A DNA stretch of 64,000 nt from positions 1,098,765-1,162,764 of the forward strand of contig BCHU01000006.1 of the NCBI GenBank assembly GCA_001599715.1. The letters run 5' to 3'. Shown here piece by piece: positions 11,579 to 24,000 of the stretch. The notes beneath the pieces were generated by a model that saw nothing but the letters and a program-made list of their open reading frames with translations, had not been told where the DNA came from and did not search any database. Positions within the stretch are counted from its first letter, which is position 1. Every line of letters begins with the position of its first letter. The translations under genes were made by a program, and so were the position numbers. This DNA comes from Phaeotremella fagi (Eukaryota; Basidiomycota; Tremellomycetes; Tremellales; Phaeotremellaceae).

Positions 11579-13500
11579 ATGATGGCCAACAATGAAACAC
11601 CCACATACACATTAGCAGAAGGTCAGTATTCCACTCCAATCCATCTTCCTAAAAAAGATTCCAGCTAAAAGAGAATAAATCCAGGACGACCAGTGTCTAA
11701 TGCCACAACGACCGAAAGACTCGCCGGGAACACCCCAATCAAATCCCTTCTCCTCCTCCAAGATACCCAACTCATAGAAACCCTCGCGCATTTTAACCGC
11801 GAAAGGATCCCAGAACGTGTAGTTCACGCTCAAGCTGTGGGCGCTTTAGGTGAACTCGAGGTAATCAGCGATAACTCCGAGTTGACCAGTGCCAAATTCT
11901 TACTTGGTATCGGTAAAAAATCCAAGGTGTTGATGAGGATTTCGACTGTTGGTCCTGAACGAGGTAGTGCGGAGACGGTTCGAGATGTTAGAGGTTGGGC
12001 AATGAAGATTTTCACTGAAGAGGGTAATCAGGATTTCGTTTTTAATAATATTCCAGTGTTCTTCGTTAGAGATCCAATCAAATTCCCTTCGCTTAATCGA
12101 TCACATAAGAGGAATCCTGCGACTAACACTTCAGATCCATCGATGGTAAGTGAATTTCGTTCAAAGTGGCACCGTAGCTAACACCTCCGTAGTTCTGGGA
12201 GTAAGTCATTGTTTTGATACACCCACTGACTTCAGCTTCCATAACAACAACCAAGAAGGTACTCATGCACTCATGCATCTCTTCTGTAATCGAGGTATCC
12301 CAACTTCCATCCGTCAAATCCACGGATTTTCAGGAAGTACCTACAAATTCGTGAAAGAGGTGAGTAAAGTGCCACTCAGCTACATCCCAAAAATTTGCCT
12401 ATAGTACTAGCAACTAACTCTAAAGTACGATTAGGACGGAACATTCCACTACGTGAAAATCCATTTCAAATCCAACCAAGGAGCTGCCGGTCTCACCGCC
12501 GCTCAAGCAGCGAAATTAGCAGGTGAACAACCTGATTATCATTCGAAAGATCTATGGAACGCCATCGAGCAAGGCGATTATCCGTCTTGGACAATGTGCG
12601 CTCAAGTCATGACCCCAGCCCAGGCTGAGAGTTATCGTTGGAATATCTTTGATATGACTAAGATTTGGCCTCATGAGGATTTCCCTTTGATTCCATTGGC
12701 TAAATTGACTTTGAACAAGAATGTACGTTTCTGGTTTTCGTCTTTTCGTCTTTGTGCTGAATGTTATTTTTAGCCAACTAACTATTTCACTGATATCGAA
12801 CAAGCTGCTTTCGTGAGTTATCCTATTCACTTCCACGCCCCCTTTGACTCACAAAACCCTTAGTCACCATCAACGATGGTCCCAGGAATAGCACCCTCAG
12901 CTGATCCAAGTAAGTCTCCCAAACCATCACCAGACCTAACCCCCAATCCCCACAGTGCTCCAAGCCCGAATGTTCGCCTACCCCGATGCAGCGCGTTACA
13001 GACTAGGTGTAAACTACCAACAACTACCAACCAATCAACCCGTCTCAAAAGTCTACAGTCCCTATCAAAGAGACGGATTCATGAGACAAGAGAACTACGG
13101 CAACGATCCAAACTACGTTCGTTCATCTCTCAAACCAACAAATTTCGTTAAACCACCACCACCAACGATCGCTGAGAATCAACATGAAGAATGGGTTGGG
13201 AAAGTTGTCAGCTATACCTCTGAAGTTGTGGATGAAGATTTCGAACAATCTAGAATGTTTTGGAAAGTACTAGTTGGGGCTGGTGAAGCTCAAGATTTTA
13301 TTGATAACATCTCGGGTCATCTTCAACAAGCTGATTCGAGACTTTGGCAAGATGCTATCGGTAGGTTTATATTTCAACCGGAGCTGAGGTACTCGGTGTA
13401 CGTTTTCGTTTTTTTACTGATATTCTTAAATCTATTAGAAACTTTCACCAGGGTCGCTCCTGAATTAGGACAAGGGATCTCAAGGAAATTGAAAATTTAA
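11579..13500 (+). CDS. Haem catalase, small-subunit type
   Basis: Breaks down hydrogen peroxide to water and oxygen. Two adjacent ATGs (11579, 11582) open MMANNETPTYTLAEG, then six or seven short introns follow. The distal His lies in RERIPERVVHAQAVGALGEL and the distal Asn in FVFNNIPVFFVRDPIKFP. ISTVGPERGSAETVRD is typical of catalases. The proximal haem ligand Tyr is in RMFAYPDAARYRLG. About 480-500 residues, so it lacks the C-terminal flavodoxin-like domain of large catalases. The loop after the distal His deviates from the usual pattern (AQAVGALGELEV rather than an AKGAGAFGYFEV-type loop). The protein ends RKLKI, not a classical SKL-type peroxisomal signal. It is divergently paired with the GMC oxidoreductase. 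Confidence 0.93.
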
Positions 13501-14035
13501 TAGTTCATGTATTTCGCTGTAGATTTTCGGATTGGTTTTAGGTTAGAGTAGAGTGATCAAAATACCCAATTTTCTAGTCGTTCAACCTTTTGAGTCTCCG
13601 AGTTAACGTCTGATGAATTTCATTACAAGAAAACATGATTAGACTTCATACAATATACATAGCATACTCTGATATATCAGAAATTCACAATATGACTGAT
13701 AAAAAGATAATTTGAAAATTGAAAATGACCAATATAAATAGAAAGAAAAAATATAATAATCGACGAGATGATAAAGAATATTCCCAGGATATTGAATGCA
13801 CTGTATTGAAGAATTAATTTACTGATAAAATACGTGATGGTGATGGATATTGAAGATTTGATAAATGCTCGTATCGGGATTTCAAGTTAATGTATATGAT
13901 ATAATTTTAGATTCGCCGGGGTATGTTGTAGCACTAGAACTCGACTTATGTTAACCAAAATAAAGTCGTTCGATATGTAATGGAGTTAATTTTGCTAAGC
14001 GATCGTTTTTCGGACTTCGTATTCGCGGAAACGGT
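13501..14035. other. Convergent intergenic region, catalase and CAF40 3' ends
   Basis: AT-rich stretch of 535 bases where two genes converge. Polyadenylation-type A/T tracts occur at 13620-13800. No open frame, repeat or RNA gene is supported. Confidence 0.45.
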
Positions 14036-15687
14036 TTATTGTTGAATGAGATTTGATTGTCTTTCACTTTCTGGTCTTGGATCGTTCAGATTCGCCAAAA
14101 GAGTGTTCAAACATCGTTTAGTGACTTGATCGCCTTTCAATAGAGCAGCAAAAGTACCATCTCTTAGAGGATCAGGTAAACAAGCTCTCAAAGCTTCTCT
14201 AGCACTACAACAGGTTGTCAGCTGTATTCTCCAATTAATCGAATTCCTGACTTACCGTGGATTATCACTCATTCTCAGATAACATCTGACCACATGTTTC
14301 AACAATCTCACAGCCTGACTGTCCACCAAAGCCGAAACCATGTTACTGAGTACCGTTCCAACCGCATAAAATCTCTCATAAGTTTGACAGATATATTGTA
14401 AACCTAGATCATCTAGTAAGATCTTCTGAACGATAAAGATGGCAACGGTTTTCGATAGTTCTGAACCTGTTTCCATGATTCTTAAACACAGCGGTATGAT
14501 TTCTGTTGAAAGGAGGAAATTTATCACGTCTGAATTTTCGTTTTGTTGTTTGACTAGAGCTCCTATTACTCCTAATGATGTTAGACGGAGATATTCGAAT
14601 GGTCTCGTTTTACTTGTCGTGTTGAGGAATGGGTAGAGGAAGAGTGGGACGTGGGCTAAGTGTCAAGTTAGACGTATCCAGAACTGTTCCACTTACCATT
14701 CAAGAATAAACTTCTGGTATCGGAATGACTGGCTACACATTGAAGTAAAGCGAGGGCGTTACAGACTCGATTAGAAGCATGAGCAGTGAGTGACGGTGGT
14801 GACAATGCCGGATAAACATTGACAATCTCAAGTAAGAGTGATGACATGATACCTAAACACCCACGACGATTAGATAGAACTCGATGTGAACTGAAACACG
14901 ATTACTCACCAAAACCACCCCAAAGTACCAAAGCAAGATCTTCATACATCTCCCTCTTCTTACTCAACTCCAACAAAGCCGTTTCTCTGGTCTCGGGATC
15001 CAAAAGTTCAGTTATCAATTGATAGATTTTTTCCTCCTCACTACCAGGAGGAGGAGCTGCTCCATTAGGTAAGATCAATAATTTACCCGTCGAAGGTTGT
15101 TGACCACTTTGAATGGGAGTTGGATTTCCACCACCACCAGTCATTTGTTGCTGCTGCTGTTGCTGTTGTGGTTGTTGCTGCTGCTGTAATTGTTGCGGTG
15201 GTAAATTAGATTGATTCGTGAAACCATTCGATTGATTATTGAATCCTAAAGATAAATTCTGAAAATCCTTGATAGGCGGTGGAGGGTTATTCAAATGTTG
15301 AGCCAAATTATTCAACAACAAAGGTGGTCCACCACCTTGTTGATTCTGATTCTGATTCTGGTTACCATTACTGTTATTATGACGTGCGAAATTATTAGAT
15401 GAATTGGTACCAGTTGATAAATGATCACCATAGAAATTGTTACTGTTACTATTGGAATTAGAATTTCCACCCGCGCCGTTAGTTGAATTTCCTGATGGAT
15501 GTCGATTTCTGGTTACACCGTTTGGTGGTTCGTTGTATAAGAATCCTTGTGAGTTAGGGGTCGGGTTTGGATTTGAATTGTACATGGATGAAGGACCTGC
15601 TCCCCAGCCTGTTGATGATGGACCTGTGGAATCTGGAAGTAAAGTGTCAGGTGTTGGGGGTGCTGTTGGAGGTCTGAAGGCGAACAT
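14036..15687 (-). CDS. CAF40: CCR4-NOT complex subunit CAF40/RCD1 (CNOT9) with Q/N-rich N-terminus
   Basis: Armadillo-repeat subunit of the CCR4-NOT deadenylase that docks RNA-binding proteins and GW-repeat factors. The ATG at 15687 opens [14 protein letters not shown]. Roughly the first 200 residues are low complexity: Asn/Ser runs, repeated NQ pairs, and a Gln tract near residues 165-185 encoded at 15140-15190. The conserved Rcd1 domain begins at [20 protein letters not shown] and continues with [19 protein letters not shown], then [18 protein letters not shown] and [16 protein letters not shown]. It ends NLIQQ at 14036-14038. These blocks are nearly invariant across eukaryotes. Three short introns. 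The N-terminal extension is the variable part of fungal CAF40 proteins. Confidence 0.95.
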
Positions 15688-15928
15688 TGTTGAGATGTTT
15701 AGGGGTTGAGGGTCAAGAGGGTTGAGGTGGGTGTTGGGTGCTGGTGCTGAGAGTTGTAGCTGTTGTTAATGAGATGTTTAATGGATGATATGATAAATGT
15801 GAATAGATAAGAATAAGGTGAACCATAGAGTAAGCTATTAATCAAGTAGGTTGAGTGGACAACATTCTTATTTCCGAAGTGGCACTTTTTGGTACTGAAT
15901 AATATTCATCCTTCTACTGTATATACAC

Positions 15929-18606
15929 CTACTCCTCTACTGCTTGTACACCACTATAGCTCTCGAGTTTACTACTCGCACCTTCCCAATCAATAGTACC
16001 TTTAACAAGTTGATCAACAATCTCAATAACTTGATCAATAGGTCCAATAAGTTGAGCTGTAGAATCGCGTTCACTGTGCGTGCAGACAGGTTCAGTATTC
16101 TATCCGAACAACACTCCACACTACCACTTACCGAAGTGTGATTGTTCCATTTTGAATGGCTAAGCAGATATTCATCAATACCAGAATATAACCTCAACGT
16201 CAATCCACTCACAAGCGAAATCAACAGTACATCCAAATGGTGTACCGAGTTCATCATTTCTAGCGTATTTCTTACCGATCGATGCGGAAGAATCATCAAC
16301 TCTGCTGGCAACTCCCAATCGACGCATTTTACGAGCTACCCATAGATCATCAGCACAAGTCCAAAGTCGAAGTTAAACATTAAACGTACAGATTTCGTGA
16401 ATAAGATCTCGCAATGCTGGGTCGTTTGAGATGGCGACAATCAAACATTTGATTGGAGCAACGATAGTTGGTAATGAAAGAACCTTTTGGTTCAGTTGTA
16501 TGATCACACTCGTTAAACTTACCACTCTGGCTTTGTCCTGTTCACGAGCCCAGTAACTGTGTTCAAGAAGAGAATAAAGGATTCTACCAATACCGAACGA
16601 AGGTTCGATAACGTTAGGTGTGAAATCACGAACTGATCACAGAATTAGAAAGAAGGCCTCTTTTATTCTACGCCAACACTCACCATGTTCAGTGACGGTG
16701 ATTGGTTTGATTGAAACCAAGCTAGAAGTAATCTCATAAGACTTTCCATCGGCGCAAAGGACATTCGAAGTTCTAAGCCATTAATTCAAACATCATCATT
16801 TTCACCTACCCCTTCTCAAGTTCCTCCTTTATGCACTGTAATTTATCTTCCTCCAAAGCCAACAAAGTATCTTTAACCATAGCAGCGTCCTTTTTGAAAG
16901 TCATACCGAACTCTTTGGCACTGAAAGTGACCTCCAACTTATCGACGACACGAGGTTGGTCCAGACGTTGTTGAACACGTAAAGGTTGTTTGGTCTTTAT
17001 TGAATGAACAGTCAAATCGTAAGCGGAACGATCAGCACATCCGACACATTCGATCCAACCGTATGAAGATTGAATTTCGAAATCCCAACAATCCTGTGGG
17101 GGGTGAGATTCATGCTTCTCACCTCCTAAGACTTACAGCAGCGTAATGAGCCATCTCGTTGGCCATGTGTTGACGACATCTGAGTCTTTTTGGATCGATA
17201 CCAATTTTAACCAAGAAAAGTTGAACTCTGGCAAGGAAATAACCGAGAGTTTCGTTATCAACAATTTTCTATTTAATCAGTCAACTGTCCAAATAGATCA
17301 TTTACCAACCTTTGAAACAGCTTCTCCAACTGTCATAGAGAATAGATCAGTTTTACCTTGAGATTGAACATCTTTAGGTAAAAGTGATAAAACGATATCC
17401 TTAACTTCCGAAAATCTAGCATGGGACTTATCAAGTGGATCGACGTAATGTTCAATCTCAGCCATGATGAATTCTCTAAACAATCAGTTCAACTATCCGT
17501 GGTAAACCCTAACCCACCTAACACGTAAGAGACCTTGACGAGGGGCGATTTCGTTTCTGAAACTTCTACCGATTTGAGCAGAAGCGAAAGGAACTTTTCC
17601 GTTGTTGAATTCAAGTAATCGAGCGAAATTAACGAAATGACCTTGAGCAGTTTCAGGTCTTAGATAACCTTTGATTTGTCCAGTTGGTCCAATGTTACTT
17701 TCAAACATTAAATTGAATTCTACCGGTTCAGTAACTTCGTTACCAGTCTCTGGATTTCTGATGTTATGTTTTTTAATGATTTCACCGAGTTCAGGTCCGG
17801 TATAGTTGTCAATCTATCATCGTTAGAACATGATGTTGTCACGGAAATCGTTTACCCACCTGAGCAAGTAAATTTTCATACTCTGCAACAACTTCATCTT
17901 CAAGTTTAACAGCGACACTTTTAACAGTCTTCTTCTTTTTCTTCTTCTTCTCCTCAGCCTCAGCTTCAGTAAGTTCGACGATTTTTTCACCACGAGCTTC
18001 CTTGTCACCTTTCAATCTAGCTTCAAGAACGCCTTCAACTAGATGATCGGCTCTGAAGATTTGTCCGTTTTGAACATCTTTACACATCCAATCGGCGAAT
18101 CTGGAATTCGAGGTGAGTTTGGGTTCCGTGTTGGTTGAAGCGTTGCTACTTACTTGTCAACGTGTCCGGAAGTCTTCAATACCTCAGCAAGTGTCATGAT
18201 AGTCGTATCAAGTTCCAACATATCTTCTTCGATGATGAAATGTTTTCTCCAAGCGTCAAGGATATTAGCTTGAAGTGCTGATCCAGGTGGTCCATAATCG
18301 TAAAGTCCAGCGACACCTAAAGGAGGTACAATCAATCAGCCAACCATGACTGCAAGACAGAAACTAAGACATACCACCGTAGATCTCGAAAGCTGGAGTG
18401 AAAAAGAATCTTCTTGATAGCGTAGCGTCTAAAGTTGTTTTATCAAACTCATGAGCTGTTTTATTGATCAATGTTGAAGGTGTTGAAGTGGAAGCTGTAG
18501 ATGCCGTTGCCATTTTGCGATGAAAATTCAGGTTTTTGGGGTTAACGAGTCTTTGGGTTGATTGATTTGATATTAACTGTTTGAGTTGATTTGGGGTAAA
18601 TCTCAT
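15929..18606 (-). CDS. GRS1: Glycyl-tRNA synthetase, eukaryotic class II, with probable mitochondrial and cytosolic starts
   Basis: Charges tRNA-Gly in cytosol and mitochondria. Two in-frame starts are visible. ATG 18606 gives an N-terminus with Arg/Lys and no acidic residues ([15 protein letters not shown]...), fitting a mitochondrial presequence; ATG 18513 gives [13 protein letters not shown], fitting the cytosolic form. Motif-level evidence: [16 protein letters not shown] (motif 1 region), [13 protein letters not shown], then [15 protein letters not shown] and [14 protein letters not shown] (motif 2). [18 protein letters not shown] comes later, and the motif 3 region reads [17 protein letters not shown]. 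An acidic, Lys-rich insertion ([14 protein letters not shown]) lies between motifs 1 and 2. The C-terminal anticodon domain starts around [13 protein letters not shown]. About ten introns. The stop is at 15929-15931. Confidence 0.95.
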
Positions 18607-18803
18607 TCAAAGTTGAGTATGGACCAGAGATGAAAGTAAGAAAAGGAAAGAAAAAGAGAAGAAAACGACAGCGACTCGGTAAAGGTGATAACCAACTTTC
18701 GTAGATACTGCATAATTAATTAAATGACGTGTAACGGAAGTTGATACTGCTACACTCGTATTAAATCACTGTGTGTAGGTTTATCAACAACCACACCACT
18801 GCG

Positions 18804-20518
18804 ATGAGAACATTAAGACCAGTAGAGAAACAATGGTTATTCTCAAAGCAATCACTAGAGAAAACTCCATCAAGAGAACATGGAATATCACTGAAAGATG
18901 AATTGAAAAGACGTAAAACATGTATAGAATACATCAGGAGTCTAGCAGGGAGAGCGAGGTTGTAAGTCAAAGTATACTTCACATGTAACCATTCTAATAC
19001 GGGGAATAGGGGGTTTGACGATGAACATCAAACTGCTGCTAAGGGAGTTATGACTGTCGCTGCGACGTTAGTCCATAGATTCTACATGAGGAGATCGTTG
19101 AAAGATTTCTCTGAAAAAGTGGGTCAAACAGATCTAGGATTTTCAGTCTAGCTTTGTGAGACTTACCGATGACTTATAGTTAATGGCACCAACGATTTTA
19201 TTCTTGGCATCTAAAATCGAAGAGGAACCGTTGAAATTGCGATACATCATCAACGGGTTCTTAGATAAATTCGAAGGACCTGGTCTAATCTGGAATCCAA
19301 AGAATGAACATGACGTAGGTGAATGTTCCAAATTATTATGGAATGAACATTGACATGTATAAACAAATCTAGCAACCAAGCTCTGAATATCGTGGATGGG
19401 AGAAAGACGTTTTATCGACTGAAGAGATTCTGTTGGAAGCTCTATGTTTTGATATGGGGATCGAACAGCCTTGGGTTATTTTACGTCGTTCGATCAGGGG
19501 TTTAGATGATTTATGGATGGATCATGGGTTTGATAATGAGATTCAAAAAAATGGGGAATCTAGTTCACAAGGTGAAGCGTCTTATGGTGTTCATGACCAC
19601 CATAGTAACGGTCATGGCAAAGGTAAAGGTAAAATGAGAAATCGTTTATCTGAAGCGATAATATCTGAACTTAGTTGGGTAATACTTAACGAAGTGTGAG
19701 TCCATCCATCTCAACCCAATTATATATTTAAGTTAAACTGAAACCTCCTAAAGCTATCTCTCACCACTCCCAATCCTCCATCATCCAACAATAACATCCT
19801 ACACAACCCTCCTAATAATCTTCAGCTGTCTCAACCAAACCCCACTATCAATCTCGAAACGTCAACTAGCTGAAATCGGATATAAATTCAACTTGGATAT
19901 CGAGTTGGACGTGGGTAACGAGATTCGTGGGGATGATTTGGAAGAGGTCGATCGATGTTTGAAAGATTTCATTGATTATTGTCATGAAGGGATAATCGAT
20001 TCTAATTTACCTAATCTTATACCGGTACGTCTGGTCTCTTTTCTTGACGAAAAGTTCAGGTAAGTCAAACTTACCCACATACCATGTAGCCAGAGAATGG
20101 AGATGACGATCAAATCGAAAAGGATAGATCGGATTATAAAAGACTGTTCATACCACGCAACCCAGAAATCAAACTTGAATCACCGCAACGAGTAACCAAA
20201 GAAACTATATTGATAGAGGTGAAACCGGATGAAGAGGGGATACCAGATCAACCAATGGTCGATGTCACTGAAAAACCTGATGATTCTCAGTCGAAGGATC
20301 CTGAGGATGTTGACATCAAGGGAACTAGTACTCCGAGTGAAGCGAAGGATGAAGGGGTGGAAAAAACAGATGATCCAAAAGATTCAGATGATGGAAGTTT
20401 GTTCGGTGATGACGATGGAGGTGATAACACACCCAGCGGGAATGATAAGAAACGATCGTTTAATGATGAAGATGAGGATGTTGATGAGAACGAAGATAAA
20501 AAAATGAAATTAGATTAG
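18804..20518 (+). CDS. Transcription-type cyclin (cyclin T/K/CTK2-like)
   Basis: Probable regulatory partner of a CDK that phosphorylates RNA polymerase II. The ATG at 18804 opens MRTLRPVEKQWLFSKQSLEK. After an intron the cyclin box starts with TAAKGVMTVAATLVHRFYMR, and the next exon contains MAPTILFLASKIEEEPLKLR, the hallmark helix of the cyclin C/T/K/L group. STEEILLEALCFDMGIEQPW fits the end of the first cyclin fold. The second fold is shorter and interrupted by a His/Gly/Lys-rich loop near 19560-19640. The C-terminal tail from about 20230 is strongly acidic (DDGSLFGDDDGGD, NDEDEDVDENEDKK) and ends KKMKLD. It is divergent from GRS1 with 197 bases between starts. The choice among cyclin T, K and CTK2 is not settled. 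Confidence 0.82.
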
Positions 20519-21007
20519 ATTTACTCATGAACCCCATGTATCAGTAAAACACCGTATGGGAGTGATCTGAACCATCAATTGACGTGAACAGTAAATAAAA
20601 CATGAGAAGCTATCCGATAGATCCATATTCAGAAACCAAACATGGCCTGAAGGGAAAATCAAAAATCAAAAATCGTCAAAATTTCCCATGAACACTGAAA
20701 GAATGATATCCGTTCTTCTCAAGATTTGAATTGATTCTTCTAATTATTGACAAAGAGGGAATCAATCAATTCAAAGATTCAGCTGCCACCTATCTTATAT
20801 GAATACCTCCAAAGCATAACTTGCTGAATCAACCAACTTGACTCTCGGCCACAATTGCAATTGCACGATAAGAATATCTATTTACATTGTATGATTTGAT
20901 GACCGGATTAAATAAAGAGAAAAACACCATATGAACAGGTATAAAAAGAGAGAAGAAACTGTATTAAAAGAAGGACAAACTAACAAACGATTTCAACAAC
21001 CTAAAAT
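20519..21007. other. Convergent intergenic region, cyclin and KAP123 3' ends
   Basis: AT-rich, 489 bases, no gene supported. It contains short local repeats (aaaaatcaaaaatcaaaaatcg near 20658) and A-rich tracts that probably serve 3' end formation on both strands. Confidence 0.45.
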
Positions 21008-24000
21008 CTAAAACCCAGCAGCTGAGATCTTTTCAGGAATCTGAGCTCTGAGATGATCGATCAAAGCTCTCAACTCGGCTTTTGTCTCATCAGTAGTCTC
21101 TTCTTCATGACTAGGATCCAACAAGACATAAGCGAAAGCTACCAAAAGATGATCTATATGAGGCAAGATCAATTCAGGTCTCGATCTGAAGACACTAAAG
21201 ATTGCACCGTAAACCGCTCGATTCTCCAACGGATCGAATCGAAGTGGTAGAGTCGATAGCAAGACAGGTAAGATGGATTCGAGTGGTAAAGCGTTTGAAT
21301 TTTTTATTATCATTCGGGAAACTGCACCGGCGGCGTTATCTTTGGCGTTGTTGACTGATGGTGAGGAATGTTCGGGGACTTCGAAATAGGGTTGAAGGGC
21401 TGTTAGGAGGTTGATGTAGTGGGCCGAGAGATCTGTTGTGCTGTGCTCAATTAATACTCCAGCTGCGAACGCGGCGTTCGATCGAACATCGGCTTCCTCA
21501 TCTCGGAGACCTCTCGAGATGATTTCAAGGAGTTGGGGAGTGAATTGGGTAACACCATGTTTGAGACCGACAATGATTTCTCCGAGTGACCCGATGGCCA
21601 TCGATCTTTCGGCAAGTGTGCGTTTAGCGTTCTGTCAGATGAGTCAGTATTGGCCTACTTTGTAACACTTCGGACATACAGAGTAATTCGAAATAAGTGG
21701 TAAAACAGATGGGAAGGCTTGAGCGAAATCAGGTCCGAGAACAGTTGCCATGGCACCAAACACATCAGCGGCGTTGGAGATCAAAGCAGCCTCGTATTCA
21801 GACGAGTCTTCATCAATATCAACCTCGTCATCAGCATCAGGATCTTGTTGACAGATGGATTTCTTTTCAAGAATTTCGATAGCGAAAGTGGCGACTTCGT
21901 CAAGATCTTTCGACTTGTCAGCTATAGTTTCCTATAGGATATCCAAGTAAACTTACGACCCTCAACCAAAGCTGGTCCACATTTGTTCATGGTATCAGCA
22001 AGTTCTGAACACATGAGGATGACGACGGATCTAAAATCGTTTCAGTACAGTTCCAACGGTGTCATCAATAAAGTCATAAGGAATGGTAAAGAATCAGGAG
22101 TTGATGTATCGTGTTCGTCTCATTGCACAATTGTGCATCGAAGTGAGCTGAGTTAACGAAATAAAATCTCATCCGCTAGAAGAACAGGGGGAGGCGAGTG
22201 TAAAGAACAAAAAAAGAGATACCCACTTGTCGTCCTCAGTTTTCCAAGCTTCAAAGATTGGTACCAAGATGAGTTCAGCCAATTTTTTAACATCCGCGTG
22301 AAGTGGTACTTGCTAATCGAGTCGTTAGTCAACCGAATCTCCACTGAACAAAACTTACCACAACACCACCTGCAACCCATTCAACTGGATCACTTAAATC
22401 ATAGAAAGTTTTGATGAAAGAGAACAAAGCGCCAACAGCTGATTTTCTGATTCCCTCGTAATAATGGTCAAGTAGTTCGATCAAAACCTGAACAGTCTCC
22501 TCGACATAAGGCATGAAAGCTTGTTTGGTAGCTGCGAACAATTCTCCGATCGTATCAGCAGCGACTTCTTTTTCGATAGCGACAGCTGAGTTGACGTTTG
22601 AGAACATTTGTTCTAAAGCGTCCAAATCTGGTTCGTCGTCGTCTAACTCTTCGTCATCGGCGTGAGCCTTTGAACTACCTCCAATACCAGTTGCAAAAGC
22701 TTCTGCTACGGCACCTGGGGTGGCAGAGTTACCTTCACCATCTTCAAGATAATCATCAGTGTTTTCGTTTTGTTGACAAGAAGCTATTAATGCTGGAACA
22801 CATTCTGGTAGATAAGGTGCGAAATCACCTTCAAAGACTTTGGCCATGACTCCAAAGAAGATGAAAGAACTTTCACGAAGTCTCGTGTTGTCCATTGTCA
22901 AACCTTCGAAAGCTGCTTTCATGAGATCATGGAAGTAAAGTCTGAAAACCTCTGCACCAACAGCGTCGGCGATCGTACCGATGGTATCGGTAGCAACACC
23001 ACGTAAGTCACTTTGTTCGTCGGTCTCTTTGAGAGCAAGGAAGGGTACTAGACGTTTGATGGTTTGGTCAAAGTAATGAGTGAACTTTTCCTTGGAAGCA
23101 TGAGCTGCAGATCCAATGGCACCGGTGACGGTGATCTTGACTGGGATAGCCCCGTTTTCGAGAAGAACCAACAGTCGCTCCATGAGAAGGGTAAGGTAGT
23201 CGACGATATCGTCACCAAGGATTTCCAAATAAGAGTCGAGACATGTACAAGCGTTCTTCTGGGTTGCAGGATCGACAATAAGGTTGAAGAGAATCTTTTC
23301 AAAATTAGCAGTGCACCATCTTGAAACCTACAGGAACAATGACTTGATGACGGGTGGCACATTCTTCAGCGAGCCATTCACAAAGACAACCGAGAGCGAT
23401 ACAAGCCGCCTTTCTAACGATGACTTCTTGATCTTGAAGACCTGAGTCGATAACGGGCCAAAGTTGATCGACATGTGGTCTGATGTATTCTGAACATCCC
23501 TCGACAGAGACACCGAAAGCCATCAAAGCGGATTTACGCATTCTTGGATCAGGTGAGGACATGTAAACTTGAAGTTGTGATGTGAGGACTGGGAAGACTT
23601 GTTGAGGTGGAAGGGCTTGGGACAGGGCGTCAAGACAACGGAAAGCGAGCTAAGTGTTAGTTTTGTAGGAATAATCTACTTACTCTTGAGGGGGAGTCAT
23701 CATCTGCATCCTCTGGATCATCCTCACATCCGATAGGTAGTAAACCTTCGACTATTGGTTTAGCCAAACCTAGAGCTTGAACTTTGCTCTTCTTGCTGAT
23801 ATTGTCAGTATCGTCCATATATCTTGACTCACTATCTAACAGTCCAGGCTAAAGCGTTCAAAGCACCACATCTCATCGACTCGTCGACATCTTTGTTACT
23901 CGCAGCACCAAGGAAGAATTGAACGAGTTCAGACACGTGTTTGGAAACGAGAGGAGTATCGAGGATTAACAAAGTCTCAAAGACATCGTAACCATGTTTA

